Assembly: GCF_019880585.1 (NCBI RefSeq) | Contig: NZ_JAINVV010000003.1 | Coordinates: 62,001-126,000 of the forward strand | Direction: 5' to 3' | From: Sphingomonas colocasiae | Lineage (GTDB): Bacteria; Pseudomonadota; Alphaproteobacteria; Sphingomonadales; Sphingomonadaceae | DNA length: 64,000 nt | In this document: positions 1 to 9,716 of the stretch, in pieces | Position numbering within the stretch: the stretch's first letter is position 1 | Layout: each line of letters opens with the position of its first letter | Made by a program: the position numbers and the translations under genes | The notes under the pieces: generated by a model | What the model saw: only the letters and a program-made list of their open reading frames with translations | Database searches by the model: none | What the model was told of the DNA's origin: nothing

Positions 1-917
1 CGGGCATTCTCGCGGCGGTTTCGGCGGGCCTGACCATGGGCTTCGTCGAGGCGCGCGGCGAGCTGGAAGCCACGACGCGGATCAGGCGCAACACCGTCTG
101 GGATGTCATCCAGTTCACCGCGAACGGGATCATCTTCGTGCTGCTGGGCGAACAACTGCCCGAGATTCTCGCCAGCTCGGCGGAGACGGTGCGCATGACC
201 GGGCATCACGAACCCTGGTGGCTCGCAATCTATGTGGTCGCGATCAATCTGGGACTGGCGGGGCTGCGGTTCCTCTGGGTCTGGCTGTCGTTCCGGATGA
301 CGCTGTTCCGGGCCGGGCAATGGCGCACGACGCCGAACTGGCGGATCGTCGCGGCGATGTCGTTTGCCGGCGTGCGCGGCGCGATCACGCTGGCGGGCGT
401 CCTCACCCTGCCGCTGGCGATGGATGACGGATCGGCCTTCCCCGCACGGGATCTCGCGATCTTCCTGGCGATGGGCGTCATCATCACATCGCTGATCGTC
501 GCCAGTATCGGATTGCCCTGGCTCCTCAACGGCCTGCAAATGCCCGCCGAGCACGATCTGCAGGCGATCGAGGACGCGACCCGGATCCGGGCGGCCGAAG
601 CGGCGATCGCCGAGATCGAGAAGGTCCAGCACAGCCTGGCTGAAGGGCGGGCCGATGCGGACCTTTACGTCTCCGCCGCCGCCCGGCTCATGGACGCCTA
701 TCGCCAGCGGATCGAAAGCCGCGCCGGCAATGCCGAAAGCAATGCCCTGGGGCGGCGATCGGAGGAGATCGAACGGAGCCTGCGCCTTGCGGCGCTCAGG
801 GCGGAACGGACGCAGATCTTCAGGATGGTCCGCAAGCGGGAACTCGGCAGCGAACTCGCCCGCAAGCTGATCCGCGAACTCGACCTGGTCGAAGCGCGCT
901 ACGCAACGACAGGCTGA
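1..917 (+). CDS. Na+/H+ antiporter, CPA1 family (5' partial)
   Basis: C-terminal part of a monovalent cation/proton antiporter of the inner membrane. The reading frame is open from the first bases, so the gene starts left of the window. The visible part has several hydrophobic helices. It contains SFAGVRGAITLAG, typical of the CPA1/NhaP-type transport core. A charged, helical cytoplasmic tail of about 110 residues follows and ends at TGA 917. Ion specificity cannot be read from the sequence. It converges on the hydrolase gene at 969-1937, with a hairpin between the two. Confidence 0.85.
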   Translation, partial: GILAAVSAGLTMGFVEARGELEATTRIRRNTVWDVIQFTANGIIFVLLGEQLPEILASSAETVRMTGHHEPWWLAIYVVAINLGLAGLRFLWVWLSFRMTLFRAGQWRTTPNWRIVAAMSFAGVRGAITLAGVLTLPLAMDDGSAFPARDLAIFLAMGVIITSLIVASIGLPWLLNGLQMPAEHDLQAIEDATRIRAAEAAIAEIEKVQHSLAEGRADADLYVSAAARLMDAYRQRIESRAGNAESNALGRRSEEIERSLRLAALRAERTQIFRMVRKRELGSELARKLIRELDLVEARYATTG

Positions 918-933
918 ACCGCGCCGGCAAAGG

Positions 934-961
934 GGCGAGAGCGGGTTGCCTCGCTCTCGCC
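934..961. terminator. Hairpin between convergent genes
   Basis: Inverted repeat GGCGAGAGCG / CGCTCTCGCC with an 8-nt loop, between the antiporter stop and the convergent hydrolase stop. No T-run follows on either strand, so it may be a 3'-end protective hairpin or a weak bidirectional terminator. Confidence 0.5.
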
Positions 962-968
962 TGTCGGA

Positions 969-1937
969 TTATCGGGCCTTCTCGGCGCCCTGGTTCGCCC
1001 GGATGAAGTCGACGATCGTATCGACAAGGCCGGGCGCCAGGGGAAGATCCGGATTGGCATAGGTGGCAAGGTTGGTGGCCGGATCGGCGGGCGCGATCTT
1101 CAGCACATGGTTCATGCCTTCGATCAGCGCGACCTTGATGCCGCCGCGCGCCTGACCGAGCCGTTCGGCGTCGGCGACGGCGGTCTGGAGATCGGTGGTG
1201 CCCTGCACCACCAGGATCGGTCCATGATAGGCGGCGGCGAGTGCGGGTGGATCGGCCGCGAGCATCGAGATCAGAAAGGGTTGCACGCTGGGACGGAAGA
1301 TCGACATGAGCGCGGGGTTCATCCCCTCTCCCGGCACCGTCCGCCCTGCTTCCAGTTCCGCAAGGATCCGCATCGCTTCATCAAGCATCGGCGCGAATGC
1401 CGGAAGCGAACGGAACTGCGCGCGCAATATCTCCCCGAGCGGCCGACCGACCGGCGAGACGAGGATCAGGCCGCAAAGGCCTTCGCTTTCCTGCGCGGCG
1501 ATCAGGGCATGCAGCGTGCCTTCGCTATGGCCGAGCAGCCAGACGCAGCGCGCCCCGGTACGCTCGCGCAACGCCTTGGCCCAAGAGCGGGCATCGGCGG
1601 CATAGGTCTGGACGCGCAGCGCATCCTCCGATGTCATCGCGGCCGCGCTGGCGGCGATACCGCGTTTGTCGGCGCGCAGCGCGGGAATGCCGGCGCTCGA
1701 CAATGCCTCGGCGAGCAATCGGTAGGGCGCGGCGCTTACGCCGAGCGGACTGTTGCCGTCCCGGTCCGTCGGGCCCGATCCCGCCAGGATCAGTACGGCC
1801 GGCCCCCCGGTTCCCCCCTTGGCGGGCGACAGCAGGGTGCCGTGCAGCGTCCCCGTCCCTTCGCCGACCGTCATCTGGGCCGGCGCCGCGACCGTGGCGG
1901 CGGCGAGCATCGCCAGAGGTGCAATTATCGACATCAT
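969..1937 (-). CDS. Secreted alpha/beta hydrolase (serine esterase-like)
   Basis: About 322 residues. The N-terminus MMSIIAPLAMLAAATVAAPA is a plausible Sec signal peptide. The fold is alpha/beta hydrolase: an oxyanion-type segment LILAGSGPTDRDGN, the nucleophile elbow GHSEG (Ser about 138), and a C-terminal GMNH that probably supplies the catalytic His. The substrate is unknown. A longer frame begins at 1976, but GGGAGGGAAGG lies directly upstream of the ATGATG pair at 1937/1934 and the signal peptide begins there, so the shorter start is preferred. Confidence 0.8.
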   Translation of the reverse strand: MMSIIAPLAMLAAATVAAPAQMTVGEGTGTLHGTLLSPAKGGTGGPAVLILAGSGPTDRDGNSPLGVSAAPYRLLAEALSSAGIPALRADKRGIAASAAAMTSEDALRVQTYAADARSWAKALRERTGARCVWLLGHSEGTLHALIAAQESEGLCGLILVSPVGRPLGEILRAQFRSLPAFAPMLDEAMRILAELEAGRTVPGEGMNPALMSIFRPSVQPFLISMLAADPPALAAAYHGPILVVQGTTDLQTAVADAERLGQARGGIKVALIEGMNHVLKIAPADPATNLATYANPDLPLAPGLVDTIVDFIRANQGAEKAR

Positions 1938-1982
1938 CCTTCCCTCCCGAAATCCGGCAAGAGCCGGCTCATTCAAAGAATC

Positions 1983-1999
1983 ATGATATCATAATTATA
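1983..1999 (-). promoter_or_regulatory. AT-rich promoter-like site with palindrome ATGATATCAT
   Basis: Upstream of the leftward hydrolase gene, the minus strand carries a perfect TATAAT hexamer (1999-1994), followed by the 10-bp palindrome ATGATATCAT (1983-1992) where transcription would start. The stretch is unusually AT-rich for this window. No convincing -35 at 16-18 nt was found. Confidence 0.35.
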
Positions 2000-2079
2000 T
2001 CACTATGTGTCGCGTGCAAGCGAAATCGCGCGGCGTGCTGCCACGCCGCGCGATCGCTTCCATCGGATATGTTCCAACC

Positions 2080-3831
2080 TCAGAAGGGCTGTTGTTCCGG
2101 TACCGCCGCACCGTCGGTCCGCGGATCGGACGCGCCGTAATGAACGGCCTTGCCGTCGCGCGTCTCAACCGCGTTGCCGCGCCCCATGCCTTCGAAATAG
2201 CGGGGCCAGACCTTGATCTGATGCCCCTGCCCGTTCAGCGCCGCGACGGTTTCGGCGGGCACGCCGTCCTCCATCCATAGTCCGCAGCCGTCGAAATCGA
2301 GCTTGGTGAAGCGCGCGGCGTCGAGCGCGCCCTGGATGTTCATGCCGAAGTCGACGATGTTCGACACGAACTGCGCATGCGCCTGGGCCTGGTTGAAGCC
2401 ACCCATGATGCCGAACGCGATGTGACGATCGCCCTTCTCCATATAGGCGGGGATGATGGTGTGCAGCGGCCGCATGCGCGGGCGCAGCGAATTGGGGCGG
2501 CCGGGTTCGAGCACGAAGCTCTTGCCACGATTGTGGAGCGCGAAGCCGGTGCCGTCGGCAACCAGTCCGCCGCCAAAGGCGCTGGCGACGCTCTGGATCA
2601 GCGAGACCTGATTGCCCTCCTTGTCGACCACGGTCAGATAGGTCGTATCGCTCGATTGTTTCGCCAGCACCGCCTTGATGTCCGAGGGCAGCACATTGCA
2701 CTGGGCGCGTTCGCCGATCGTCGCGGCCCGCTGCTTCGCCAGCGTCTTGGAGAGCAACGCCTCGACCGGGATCGCGCTGGCGCGCGGATCGCCGATGAAC
2801 TGCTGGAGATCGGCATAGGCGAGCTTCTTCGCTTCGATCATCGCATGCAGCGCGCGCTGGCTGTTATGCCCCCATGCGCCGATCGGGAAGGTCTCCATGA
2901 TGTTGAGCATCGACAGCGCCGCGATACCCTGGCCGTTGGGCGGCAGTTCATAGACTTTCCAGCCGCGATAATCGGTGCTGATCGGCGTTACCCATTCGGG
3001 TTCGAAGGCGGTCAGGTCCTCCGCCGTCATGAAGCCGCCGAGTTTGCGTTGCAGCGCCAGCATCGCATCGGCGGTCGGGCCGCGATAGAAACCGTCGCGG
3101 CCGGACTGCGCGATCCGCCGCAGCGATGCGGCCATATCGGGATTGCGCACCAGATCGCCCACCGCCGGCGCCTGCCCGCCGGGCAAAAACGCTTTGGCGA
3201 AAGCGGGGTCGCCCGCAAAGGGCATGCCGGTGTTCTTCCAGTTGAGCGCGTCGTTCTCCGGAACGCCGAAGCCATCTTCGGCCAGCGCGATCGCGGGGGC
3301 GAGGCTTTGCGCGAGCGGCAATTTGCCCCAGCGCTTCACCATCATATCCCACCCCGCGACGGTACCCGGCACGGTCACCTGATCGATCACGCGAAGCTTC
3401 TCGATCTTGCGCTTCTTCAGCGCCTCAAGGCTGAGGCCGGCCGGCGTCCAGCCGCTGGCGTTCAATCCATAAACCTGCTTCGTCTTGGCGTTATAGACGA
3501 TCGCGAACAGGTCTCCGCCGATGCCGTTCATCATCGGCTCGATCACGCCCAGCGCGGCATTTGCGGCGATCGCGGCATCGACCGCGCTGCCGCCCTTCGC
3601 CAGGATCGCCGCGCCCGCCTGCGATGCCGCGACCTGGCTGGTCGCGACGATGCCATATTGAGAAACGACCATCGATCGGGATTGCGCGCGCGCGGGCTGG
3701 CTGGGCGCCGGCCGCCCCGCAACCGGTTCAGGCGGAAGTTGCGCGGCGGCCGGATACGAACCGGCGATCGCCGCGATCGCCAATCCTTTCGCAAGCCACC
3801 TTTTGCCTGTCGCCCGGCCGTCATTCATCAC
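2080..3831 (-). CDS. ggt: Gamma-glutamyltransferase (glutathione hydrolase)
   Basis: 583 residues, usual length for a periplasmic GGT. It cleaves the gamma-glutamyl bond of glutathione and related peptides and transfers it to water or amino acids. The N-terminus ends in GSYPAAAQ and looks like a signal peptide. The proenzyme cleavage site is visible in SSDTTYLTVVDKEGNQVS: the first Thr of the TT pair (about 396) would become the N-terminal nucleophile of the small subunit after self-cleavage. GGGLVADGTGFALHNRG and the late GIMGGFNQAQAHAQ are typical small-subunit segments. The gene stands alone, with about 100 bp before the next gene on the same strand. Confidence 0.93.
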   Translation of the reverse strand: MMNDGRATGKRWLAKGLAIAAIAGSYPAAAQLPPEPVAGRPAPSQPARAQSRSMVVSQYGIVATSQVAASQAGAAILAKGGSAVDAAIAANAALGVIEPMMNGIGGDLFAIVYNAKTKQVYGLNASGWTPAGLSLEALKKRKIEKLRVIDQVTVPGTVAGWDMMVKRWGKLPLAQSLAPAIALAEDGFGVPENDALNWKNTGMPFAGDPAFAKAFLPGGQAPAVGDLVRNPDMAASLRRIAQSGRDGFYRGPTADAMLALQRKLGGFMTAEDLTAFEPEWVTPISTDYRGWKVYELPPNGQGIAALSMLNIMETFPIGAWGHNSQRALHAMIEAKKLAYADLQQFIGDPRASAIPVEALLSKTLAKQRAATIGERAQCNVLPSDIKAVLAKQSSDTTYLTVVDKEGNQVSLIQSVASAFGGGLVADGTGFALHNRGKSFVLEPGRPNSLRPRMRPLHTIIPAYMEKGDRHIAFGIMGGFNQAQAHAQFVSNIVDFGMNIQGALDAARFTKLDFDGCGLWMEDGVPAETVAALNGQGHQIKVWPRYFEGMGRGNAVETRDGKAVHYGASDPRTDGAAVPEQQPF

Positions 3832-3934
3832 GCATCTCCCGCTGGAACGCGGTCGATGCTAGGGCTGCACACATCCCCGTCAAGATCGATTTTTCCATTT
3901 GGAAACTTCGTTGGCCGGGATGATGGCGGATCAG

Positions 3935-5341
3935 CTACTCGATCAGTCCACCGCCCAGCGCCACGTAAAGCGTGACCAGATTGTCGGCCTGGGCGCGCCG
4001 GATCTGCATCAGCGCTTGTTCCGCCGCGAACAGGTTGCGTTCGGCATCGAGGACTTCGAGATAACCGGCAACCCCCTCCCGGTAGCGTGTGCGCGCCAGA
4101 TCCGCGATCCTTCGCGTGGCAAGGGTGCCGCGCTCCTGCGCGGCCACCTGTTCCGCGAGATAGCGGCGGCCGGCCAGGGCGTCGGCAACCTCGCGGAACG
4201 CGCCCTGCACGGTGCGCTCATAGGTTGCGATCGCGATATTCTCGCGCGCCTCAGCGACGGTCAGATTGCCCTTGTTGCGTCCGAAATCGAAGATCGGCAG
4301 CTTGATCGACGGGCCGAAGCTCCAGCTCAGATGATCGCTGCCAAGCAGATTGCCGAGATCGACCGAGGCGAAGCCCAGCGATCCGGTGAGCGAGATCGAC
4401 GGGAAGAAGGCGGCACGAGCCGCGCCGATATTCGCGCGCGCGGCACGCAGCCTTTCCTCGGCCGCCACGATATCGGGCCGGGCGACGAGCAGGTCGGACG
4501 GCAGCCCGGCGGCAAGCACGGGCGATTGCGTCTGCTGCGCGAGCGGCAAGGCTTCGGGCAGCGGCGCCGGCACCGGCCCGCCGGTCAGCACACCGAGGAA
4601 ATTCTCGCTTTGCGACCGTGTCAGCCGCAGCGCCGCCAGTTCGGTTTCGGCCTGGGTCAGCAGGGTTTCCGACTGGCGATAATCCAGCGCGGAGGTCACA
4701 CCCGCATCAAGCCGCCGCTTGGCGATGCGCAGTCCTTCCTGGCGGCTCTGCACGGTCGCTTCCGCCAGCGCGATCCGTTCGCTGGCCTCGCGTAGCGCCA
4801 GATAGGTGCTGGCGACATCGCGGACGAGCGAAAGGCGGAAGGCGCGTTCGGCCTCCACCGTCGCCAGATACTGGCGACGCGCGGCTTCGGACAGGTTGCG
4901 CACCCGTCCCCAGAAATCGAGCTCGAAGCCGGTGACGCCCACGCCCACCGAATAGCGGGTCTGGGTGATCGATCCCGTTGCGCCGGGGATACCGGCCGCG
5001 GCCAATGGCGTTCGGCTGCGCGTGGCATCGCCGGTGGTGGCGAGCGTCGGCAACTGGTCCGCACGCTGGATGCGATACTGGCCGCGCGCCTCTTCGATCT
5101 GCGCGACCGCGACCGCAAGGTCGCGATTGCGCTGCAGCGCCTGGCCGATCAGTACCTCAAGCTGCGGATCGGCGAAGAAGGCGCGCCACCCGATCTCGGT
5201 CGCGCGTTGGCCGGGAGCCAAACCACCCGCCGATTCCGCCGGATATTCGCCGGCGGTCGGCAATGCCGGCCGTTCATGCGGCGGCGCGAGATTGCAGCCG
5301 GCCAGAAGCGCCAGAGCGGCGGCGGGAACTATCTTACGCAT
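3935..5341 (-). CDS. RND efflux outer-membrane lipoprotein, NodT/OprM family
   Basis: About 468 residues, outer-membrane channel of the tripartite pump encoded just upstream. The N-terminus MRKIVPAAALALLAGC is a lipoprotein signal with lipobox LAGC (Cys16). Two repeats of the outer-membrane-efflux domain follow, including FELDFWGRVRNLSEAARR and the second-repeat segment RPDIVAAEERLRAARANIG. An ATG also exists at 5359. The start at 5341 is preferred because GGAGG lies 6-7 nt upstream and the signal peptide begins there. It overlaps the pump stop codon by 8 nt (ATGCGTAA), so translation is probably coupled. Confidence 0.9.
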   Translation of the reverse strand: MRKIVPAAALALLAGCNLAPPHERPALPTAGEYPAESAGGLAPGQRATEIGWRAFFADPQLEVLIGQALQRNRDLAVAVAQIEEARGQYRIQRADQLPTLATTGDATRSRTPLAAAGIPGATGSITQTRYSVGVGVTGFELDFWGRVRNLSEAARRQYLATVEAERAFRLSLVRDVASTYLALREASERIALAEATVQSRQEGLRIAKRRLDAGVTSALDYRQSETLLTQAETELAALRLTRSQSENFLGVLTGGPVPAPLPEALPLAQQTQSPVLAAGLPSDLLVARPDIVAAEERLRAARANIGAARAAFFPSISLTGSLGFASVDLGNLLGSDHLSWSFGPSIKLPIFDFGRNKGNLTVAEARENIAIATYERTVQGAFREVADALAGRRYLAEQVAAQERGTLATRRIADLARTRYREGVAGYLEVLDAERNLFAAEQALMQIRRAQADNLVTLYVALGGGLIE

Positions 5342-8300
5342 GACCGGCCTCCGGCTCATGATGCCCTTTTTCGCTAGGCGCCGGGGGACGGCGCTTCGAG
5401 ATCCAGCGGCGAACCGCCAGATAGAAGAGCGGAATGAAGAAGATGCCGAAGATCGTCGCGGCGATCATTCCGCCCATCACGCCGGTGCCGACGGCGCGGC
5501 GGCTGGCCGCCCCGGCGCCGCTCGCGATCACCAGCGGCACCATGCCGAGGATGAAGGCGAGTGAGGTCATGATGATCGGCCGCAGGCGAAGCTTCACCGC
5601 CTCCATCACCGCATCGAGCGTCGATTTGCCTTCCGCTTCCTGCTCGATCGCGAATTCGACGATCAGGATCGCATTCTTGGCGGCCAGGCCGATGATCGTG
5701 ATCAGGCCGACATTGAAATAGATATCGGCGTTGAGCCCGCGCAGCATCGAGAAGAGCACCGCCCCGAGCACGCCCAGCGGCACCACCAGCAGCACCGAGA
5801 TCGGCACCGACCAGCTTTCATAAAGCGCCGCGAGCAGCAGGAAGACGACGACCAGCGAGAGCCCGAGCAACAGCCCGATCTGGCCGGCCGATTGCTGCTC
5901 CTCGTAGGAAATACCCGTCCATTCGAACGTGAAGCCTGCGGGAAGCTGGCTCGCCAGCCGCTCCATTTCAGCCATCGCCTCGCCGGTCGAACGGCCGGGC
6001 GCGGGGGTGCCGGAGATCGTCATGGCCGGATAGCCGTTGTAACGCTGAAGCTGTGGCGGCCCTGCGGTCCAGTCGACGGTGGTGAAGGCGCCGAAGGGCA
6101 CCATCTCGCCCTGCGCATTGCGTGCCTTGAGGTCGAGCACGTCCTGCGGCGTCATGCGATAGGCCGCATCGGCCTGAAGCAGCACCCGCAGCACGCGGCC
6201 GTCGCGGGTGAAGTCGTTGGCATAGGCACTGCCGAAGGCGATCGCGAGTGTCGCGTTGACGTCACCCACCGACAGGCCGAGCGCGCGTGCCTTGATCCGA
6301 TCGATATCGACACGAAGCTGCGGCGCATCCTCCTGCCCTTCCGGCCTGACGCCGGCGAGCACCGGGCTCTGCGACGCCATGCCCAGCATCTGGTTGCGCG
6401 CCTGGAGCAAGGCCGCCGCACCGTTGCCGCCACGATCCTCGAGCTTGAAGGTGAAGCCGCTCGCCGTACCCAGTTCGGGAATGGACGGCGGGTTGAGCGT
6501 GAAGACCATCGCCTCCTTGATCTGCATCAGCGCGCCGAGCGCCTTGCCGGCGAGCGTGTCGGCGCTGTTCTCCTGGCCCTTGCGCTCGTCCCATGGATGG
6601 AGCGAGATGAAGCCCATCGCATTGCTCTGGCCCTGGCCGAAGAAGCTGAAGCCGCGCACGAACACCATGTTCTTCACCTGCGGCTGGCTTTCGAAGAACT
6701 TCTTCGCCTCGCCGATCGCGACGTCGGTGCGTTCGCGCGTGGCGCCGGGCGGCGCCTGGATCACGGTGATGACGAAGCCCTGATCCTCCTGCGGCAGGAA
6801 GCCGCCGGGCAGGCGCTGGAACAGGATGAAGGTGATGCCGACAAGCGCCACGAACACGACCAGCCAGCGTAACGGGGCGGACAGGATCTTGCCGACCCGC
6901 CCCTGATAGCGATCGGTCGTGCGGCCGAACCAGTCGTTGAAGCGGCCGAAGAAGCGGTTCAGCCCCGCCTGGAACCGGTTGGCGGATTCGGCATGGTCTG
7001 GATCGTGCGGCTTCAGCAGCGCCGCGCACAAGGCGGGCGTCAGCGTCAGCGCAAGCAGCGCCGAGAATGCGATCGAGATCGCGAGCGTGACCGAGAATTG
7101 CCGGTAGATGCCGCCTGTCGACCCGGGGAAGAAGGCCATCGGGATGAACACCGCGATCAGCACCAGCGTGATGCCGATGATGGCGGAGGTGATCTGCCCC
7201 ATCGCCTTCACTGTCGCGTCATAGGGCGAGAGCCCTTCGTCGCGCATGATGCGTTCGACATTCTCGATGACGACGATCGCGTCGTCGACAAGGATGCCGA
7301 TCGCCAGCACCATGCCGAACAGGGTCAGCACATTGATCGAGAAACCGAACATCCAGAGGCCAAGGCATGCGCCGGCCAGGGCGATCGGCACCACCACCGT
7401 CGGGATGATCGTCGCCCGGAAATTCTGGAGGAACAGGAACATGACGAGGAAGACGAGCGCCATCGCCTCGACCAGCGTCTTGACGACCTCCTCCACCGAA
7501 ATGGTGATGAACGGCGTGGTGTCGTAGGGAACCGACCAGGTGATGTCGGGCGGGAAGCCCTTTTCGAGCTCCGCCATGCGCGCCTTGACGCCTTCGGCCG
7601 CCTGCAGCGCGTTGGAGCCGGACGTGAGCTGGACCGCCAGGCCCGCCATCGGCTTGCCGTTCAGTTCGGTGCCGAACAGATAGGATTGCGCGCCGAGCTC
7701 GACGCGGCCGACATCCCCCAGGGTGACGGCCGATCCGTCCGGATTGGCGCGCAGGATGATCGCCGCGAACTGTTCGGGCGTGGTGAAGCGGCTCTGCGTC
7801 TTGATCGTCGCGTTGATCTCGGTCCCGCGTGCGATCGGCTGGTCGCCGAGCTGGCCGCCGGGCGACTGGCTATTCTGTTCCTGCACTGCCGCTAGCGCTT
7901 CCGCCGCCGACAGATTATAGGTGGCGAGCTTGGCCGGATCGAGCCAGATGCGCATCGCATATTCGGACGAGAAGGCCTGGATATTGCCGACGCCCTCGAC
8001 GCGGCGAAGCTCGTCTACGATCCGCGTGCTCGCGAAATTGCCGAGTTCAAGCGTCGGCGTGCCGCCGCTCTTCGACGTGATGGCGACGATCAGCAGGAAG
8101 CCGGGATTGGCTTCGTTCACCTGGATGCCCTGGCGGCGGACATCCTCCGGCAGACGCTGCTCGACGCGGCGCAGGCGGTTCTGCACGTTCATCTGCGCGA
8201 TATCGATGTCGGTGCCGGCATCGAAGGTGATGGTGATCGTGGCGGTGCCGTTCGAATTGGACGTCGACGCCATGTAGAGGAAACCCTCGACGCCGTTCAG

Positions 8301-8510
8301 TTCCTGCTCGATCACCTGCGTGACGTTCTGTTCCAGCGTCGCCGCGTCGGCGCCCGGATAGGTCACGTTGATCGCCAGAGACGGGGGCGCGACGGTCGGA
8401 TATTGTTCGATCGGCAGGCCGCGCAGCGCAATGACGCCGGCGAGAAGGATGCCGAGTGCGATCACCCAGGCGAAGACCGGGCGATCGATGAAGAAGCGGG
8501 GCGCCATCAT
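5334..8510 (-). CDS. RND multidrug efflux pump, inner-membrane transporter (AcrB/MexB-like, HAE1)
   Basis: 1058 residues, full length for a proton-driven drug/H+ antiporter of the AcrB type. It starts MMAPRFFIDRPVFAWVIAL, the standard first transmembrane segment. The two large periplasmic loops and 12 helices are recognisable. The fourth-helix motif GILVDDAIVVIENVER carries the Asp-Asp proton-relay pair, and AAKNAILIVEFA near the C-terminus carries the relay Lys. It is the second gene of the leftward operon: 9 nt after the adaptor stop, overlapping the outer-membrane factor by 8 nt. Substrates cannot be inferred. Repression by the divergent TetR protein is likely. Confidence 0.95.
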   Translation of the reverse strand: MMAPRFFIDRPVFAWVIALGILLAGVIALRGLPIEQYPTVAPPSLAINVTYPGADAATLEQNVTQVIEQELNGVEGFLYMASTSNSNGTATITITFDAGTDIDIAQMNVQNRLRRVEQRLPEDVRRQGIQVNEANPGFLLIVAITSKSGGTPTLELGNFASTRIVDELRRVEGVGNIQAFSSEYAMRIWLDPAKLATYNLSAAEALAAVQEQNSQSPGGQLGDQPIARGTEINATIKTQSRFTTPEQFAAIILRANPDGSAVTLGDVGRVELGAQSYLFGTELNGKPMAGLAVQLTSGSNALQAAEGVKARMAELEKGFPPDITWSVPYDTTPFITISVEEVVKTLVEAMALVFLVMFLFLQNFRATIIPTVVVPIALAGACLGLWMFGFSINVLTLFGMVLAIGILVDDAIVVIENVERIMRDEGLSPYDATVKAMGQITSAIIGITLVLIAVFIPMAFFPGSTGGIYRQFSVTLAISIAFSALLALTLTPALCAALLKPHDPDHAESANRFQAGLNRFFGRFNDWFGRTTDRYQGRVGKILSAPLRWLVVFVALVGITFILFQRLPGGFLPQEDQGFVITVIQAPPGATRERTDVAIGEAKKFFESQPQVKNMVFVRGFSFFGQGQSNAMGFISLHPWDERKGQENSADTLAGKALGALMQIKEAMVFTLNPPSIPELGTASGFTFKLEDRGGNGAAALLQARNQMLGMASQSPVLAGVRPEGQEDAPQLRVDIDRIKARALGLSVGDVNATLAIAFGSAYANDFTRDGRVLRVLLQADAAYRMTPQDVLDLKARNAQGEMVPFGAFTTVDWTAGPPQLQRYNGYPAMTISGTPAPGRSTGEAMAEMERLASQLPAGFTFEWTGISYEEQQSAGQIGLLLGLSLVVVFLLLAALYESWSVPISVLLVVPLGVLGAVLFSMLRGLNADIYFNVGLITIIGLAAKNAILIVEFAIEQEAEGKSTLDAVMEAVKLRLRPIIMTSLAFILGMVPLVIASGAGAASRRAVGTGVMGGMIAATIFGIFFIPLFYLAVRRWISKRRPPAPSEKGHHEPEAGHA

Positions 8511-8519
8511 CGAACCGAC

Positions 8520-9662
8520 TCAGCGCTTGCCGGGCTTGGCGGGCGCGGCGGGATTGACCGGCTGGCCCGGCGTGACCTTCTGCAAGCCGTCGACGATGAC
8601 GCGATCGCCCGCCTTCAGCCCTTCGCGGATCACCCATTTGTCGCCCTGGAGTTCGCCGAGCTTCACGGGTCTCGCAACCGCGACATTCTTGTCGCCGACG
8701 ACGATCACGCTCGCCCCCTCGGTCGAGACCTTCACCGCGCGCTGCGGCACCATGATGCCGTTGGGCCTGACGCCCGCCTCCAGCCGCGCACGGACGAACT
8801 GGCCGGGCAGCAGAAGCTGACCGGGATTGGCGAATTCGGCGCGGAGCGCGGCGGTGCCGGTCTGTTCGTTGATGGAAAGATCGAGGAAATCGAGGTGGCC
8901 GACGAGCGGCGAGACACTGCCGTCCTCCAGCACCAGTTTCACTTCCACCCGGCCGAGCGCCGGAAGCGCGAGCTTGCCCGAAGACATGTCGCGGCGCACC
9001 GCGAGAAGATCGGAGCTGGACTGGGAGAAGTTCACATAGATGCGATCGATCTGTTCGATCGTCGTGAGCAACGTGCCGCCCGCGGCGCTGACCAACGCGC
9101 CTTCGGTCACCTGGGCGCGGCCGACGCGGCCGGAGATCGGCGCGGTCACCGTTGTGTAACCCAGGCTGAGCCTCGCGGAATCGAGTTGAGCGCGCGCCTG
9201 AGCGACGTCGGCCTGGGCCGTGCGCAGTCGGGCGACCGCCGCGTCATATTCCTGCTTGCTGATCGCCTGGTCCGCGATCAGCCCCTGATAGCGCTGCACG
9301 TCCTGCTGTGCGTTGGCGGCCGTCGCCTGCGCGCGGGCGAGTTGCGCCTGCACCGCGTTAAGGCCGGCGCGAAGCTCGCGCGGGTCGACCTGGAAGAGCG
9401 GCTTGCCGGCGGCGACGTCGCTCCCCTCTTCATAGAGACGCGCCTGGACGATGCCGTCGACCCGCGCACGCACTTCCGACGTCCGATAGGCCTGGACACG
9501 GCCGGGAAGCTCGATGACGTTGGGAACCGACTGGGGCTGGATCGTGACCGTCGTCACCTGCGGCGGTGGCGGCGCGGGTGGCGCCTCCTGTCCGCAAGAC
9601 GCGAGAACTGTCGCGGCAAGCAGGCCTGCCACGATCCGGATCGGGAAAAAACGCTTCATCAT
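8520..9662 (-). CDS. RND efflux periplasmic adaptor, AcrA/MexA-like lipoprotein
   Basis: About 380 residues. The N-terminus MMKRFFPIRIVAGLLAATVL is followed by ASC, a lipoprotein signal with Cys about 23. The body has the barrel-sandwich, alpha-hairpin and beta-barrel order of membrane-fusion proteins: PGRVQAYRTSEVRARVDGIV, then a long helical hairpin rich in Ala/Gln/Arg, then TVTAPISGRVGRAQVTEGALV. It bridges pump and outer-membrane channel. A longer frame opens at 9704, but AGGGGAAG sits just before the ATG pair at 9662/9659 and the signal peptide begins there. It is the first gene of the efflux operon and divergent from the TetR gene. Confidence 0.92.
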   Translation of the reverse strand: MMKRFFPIRIVAGLLAATVLASCGQEAPPAPPPPQVTTVTIQPQSVPNVIELPGRVQAYRTSEVRARVDGIVQARLYEEGSDVAAGKPLFQVDPRELRAGLNAVQAQLARAQATAANAQQDVQRYQGLIADQAISKQEYDAAVARLRTAQADVAQARAQLDSARLSLGYTTVTAPISGRVGRAQVTEGALVSAAGGTLLTTIEQIDRIYVNFSQSSSDLLAVRRDMSSGKLALPALGRVEVKLVLEDGSVSPLVGHLDFLDLSINEQTGTAALRAEFANPGQLLLPGQFVRARLEAGVRPNGIMVPQRAVKVSTEGASVIVVGDKNVAVARPVKLGELQGDKWVIREGLKAGDRVIVDGLQKVTPGQPVNPAAPAKPGKR

Positions 9663-9716
9663 ACTTCCCCTGTCAGCGCGCCACACGATGCTGCGTCGCA
9701 ACAAGAATGGACGTGC

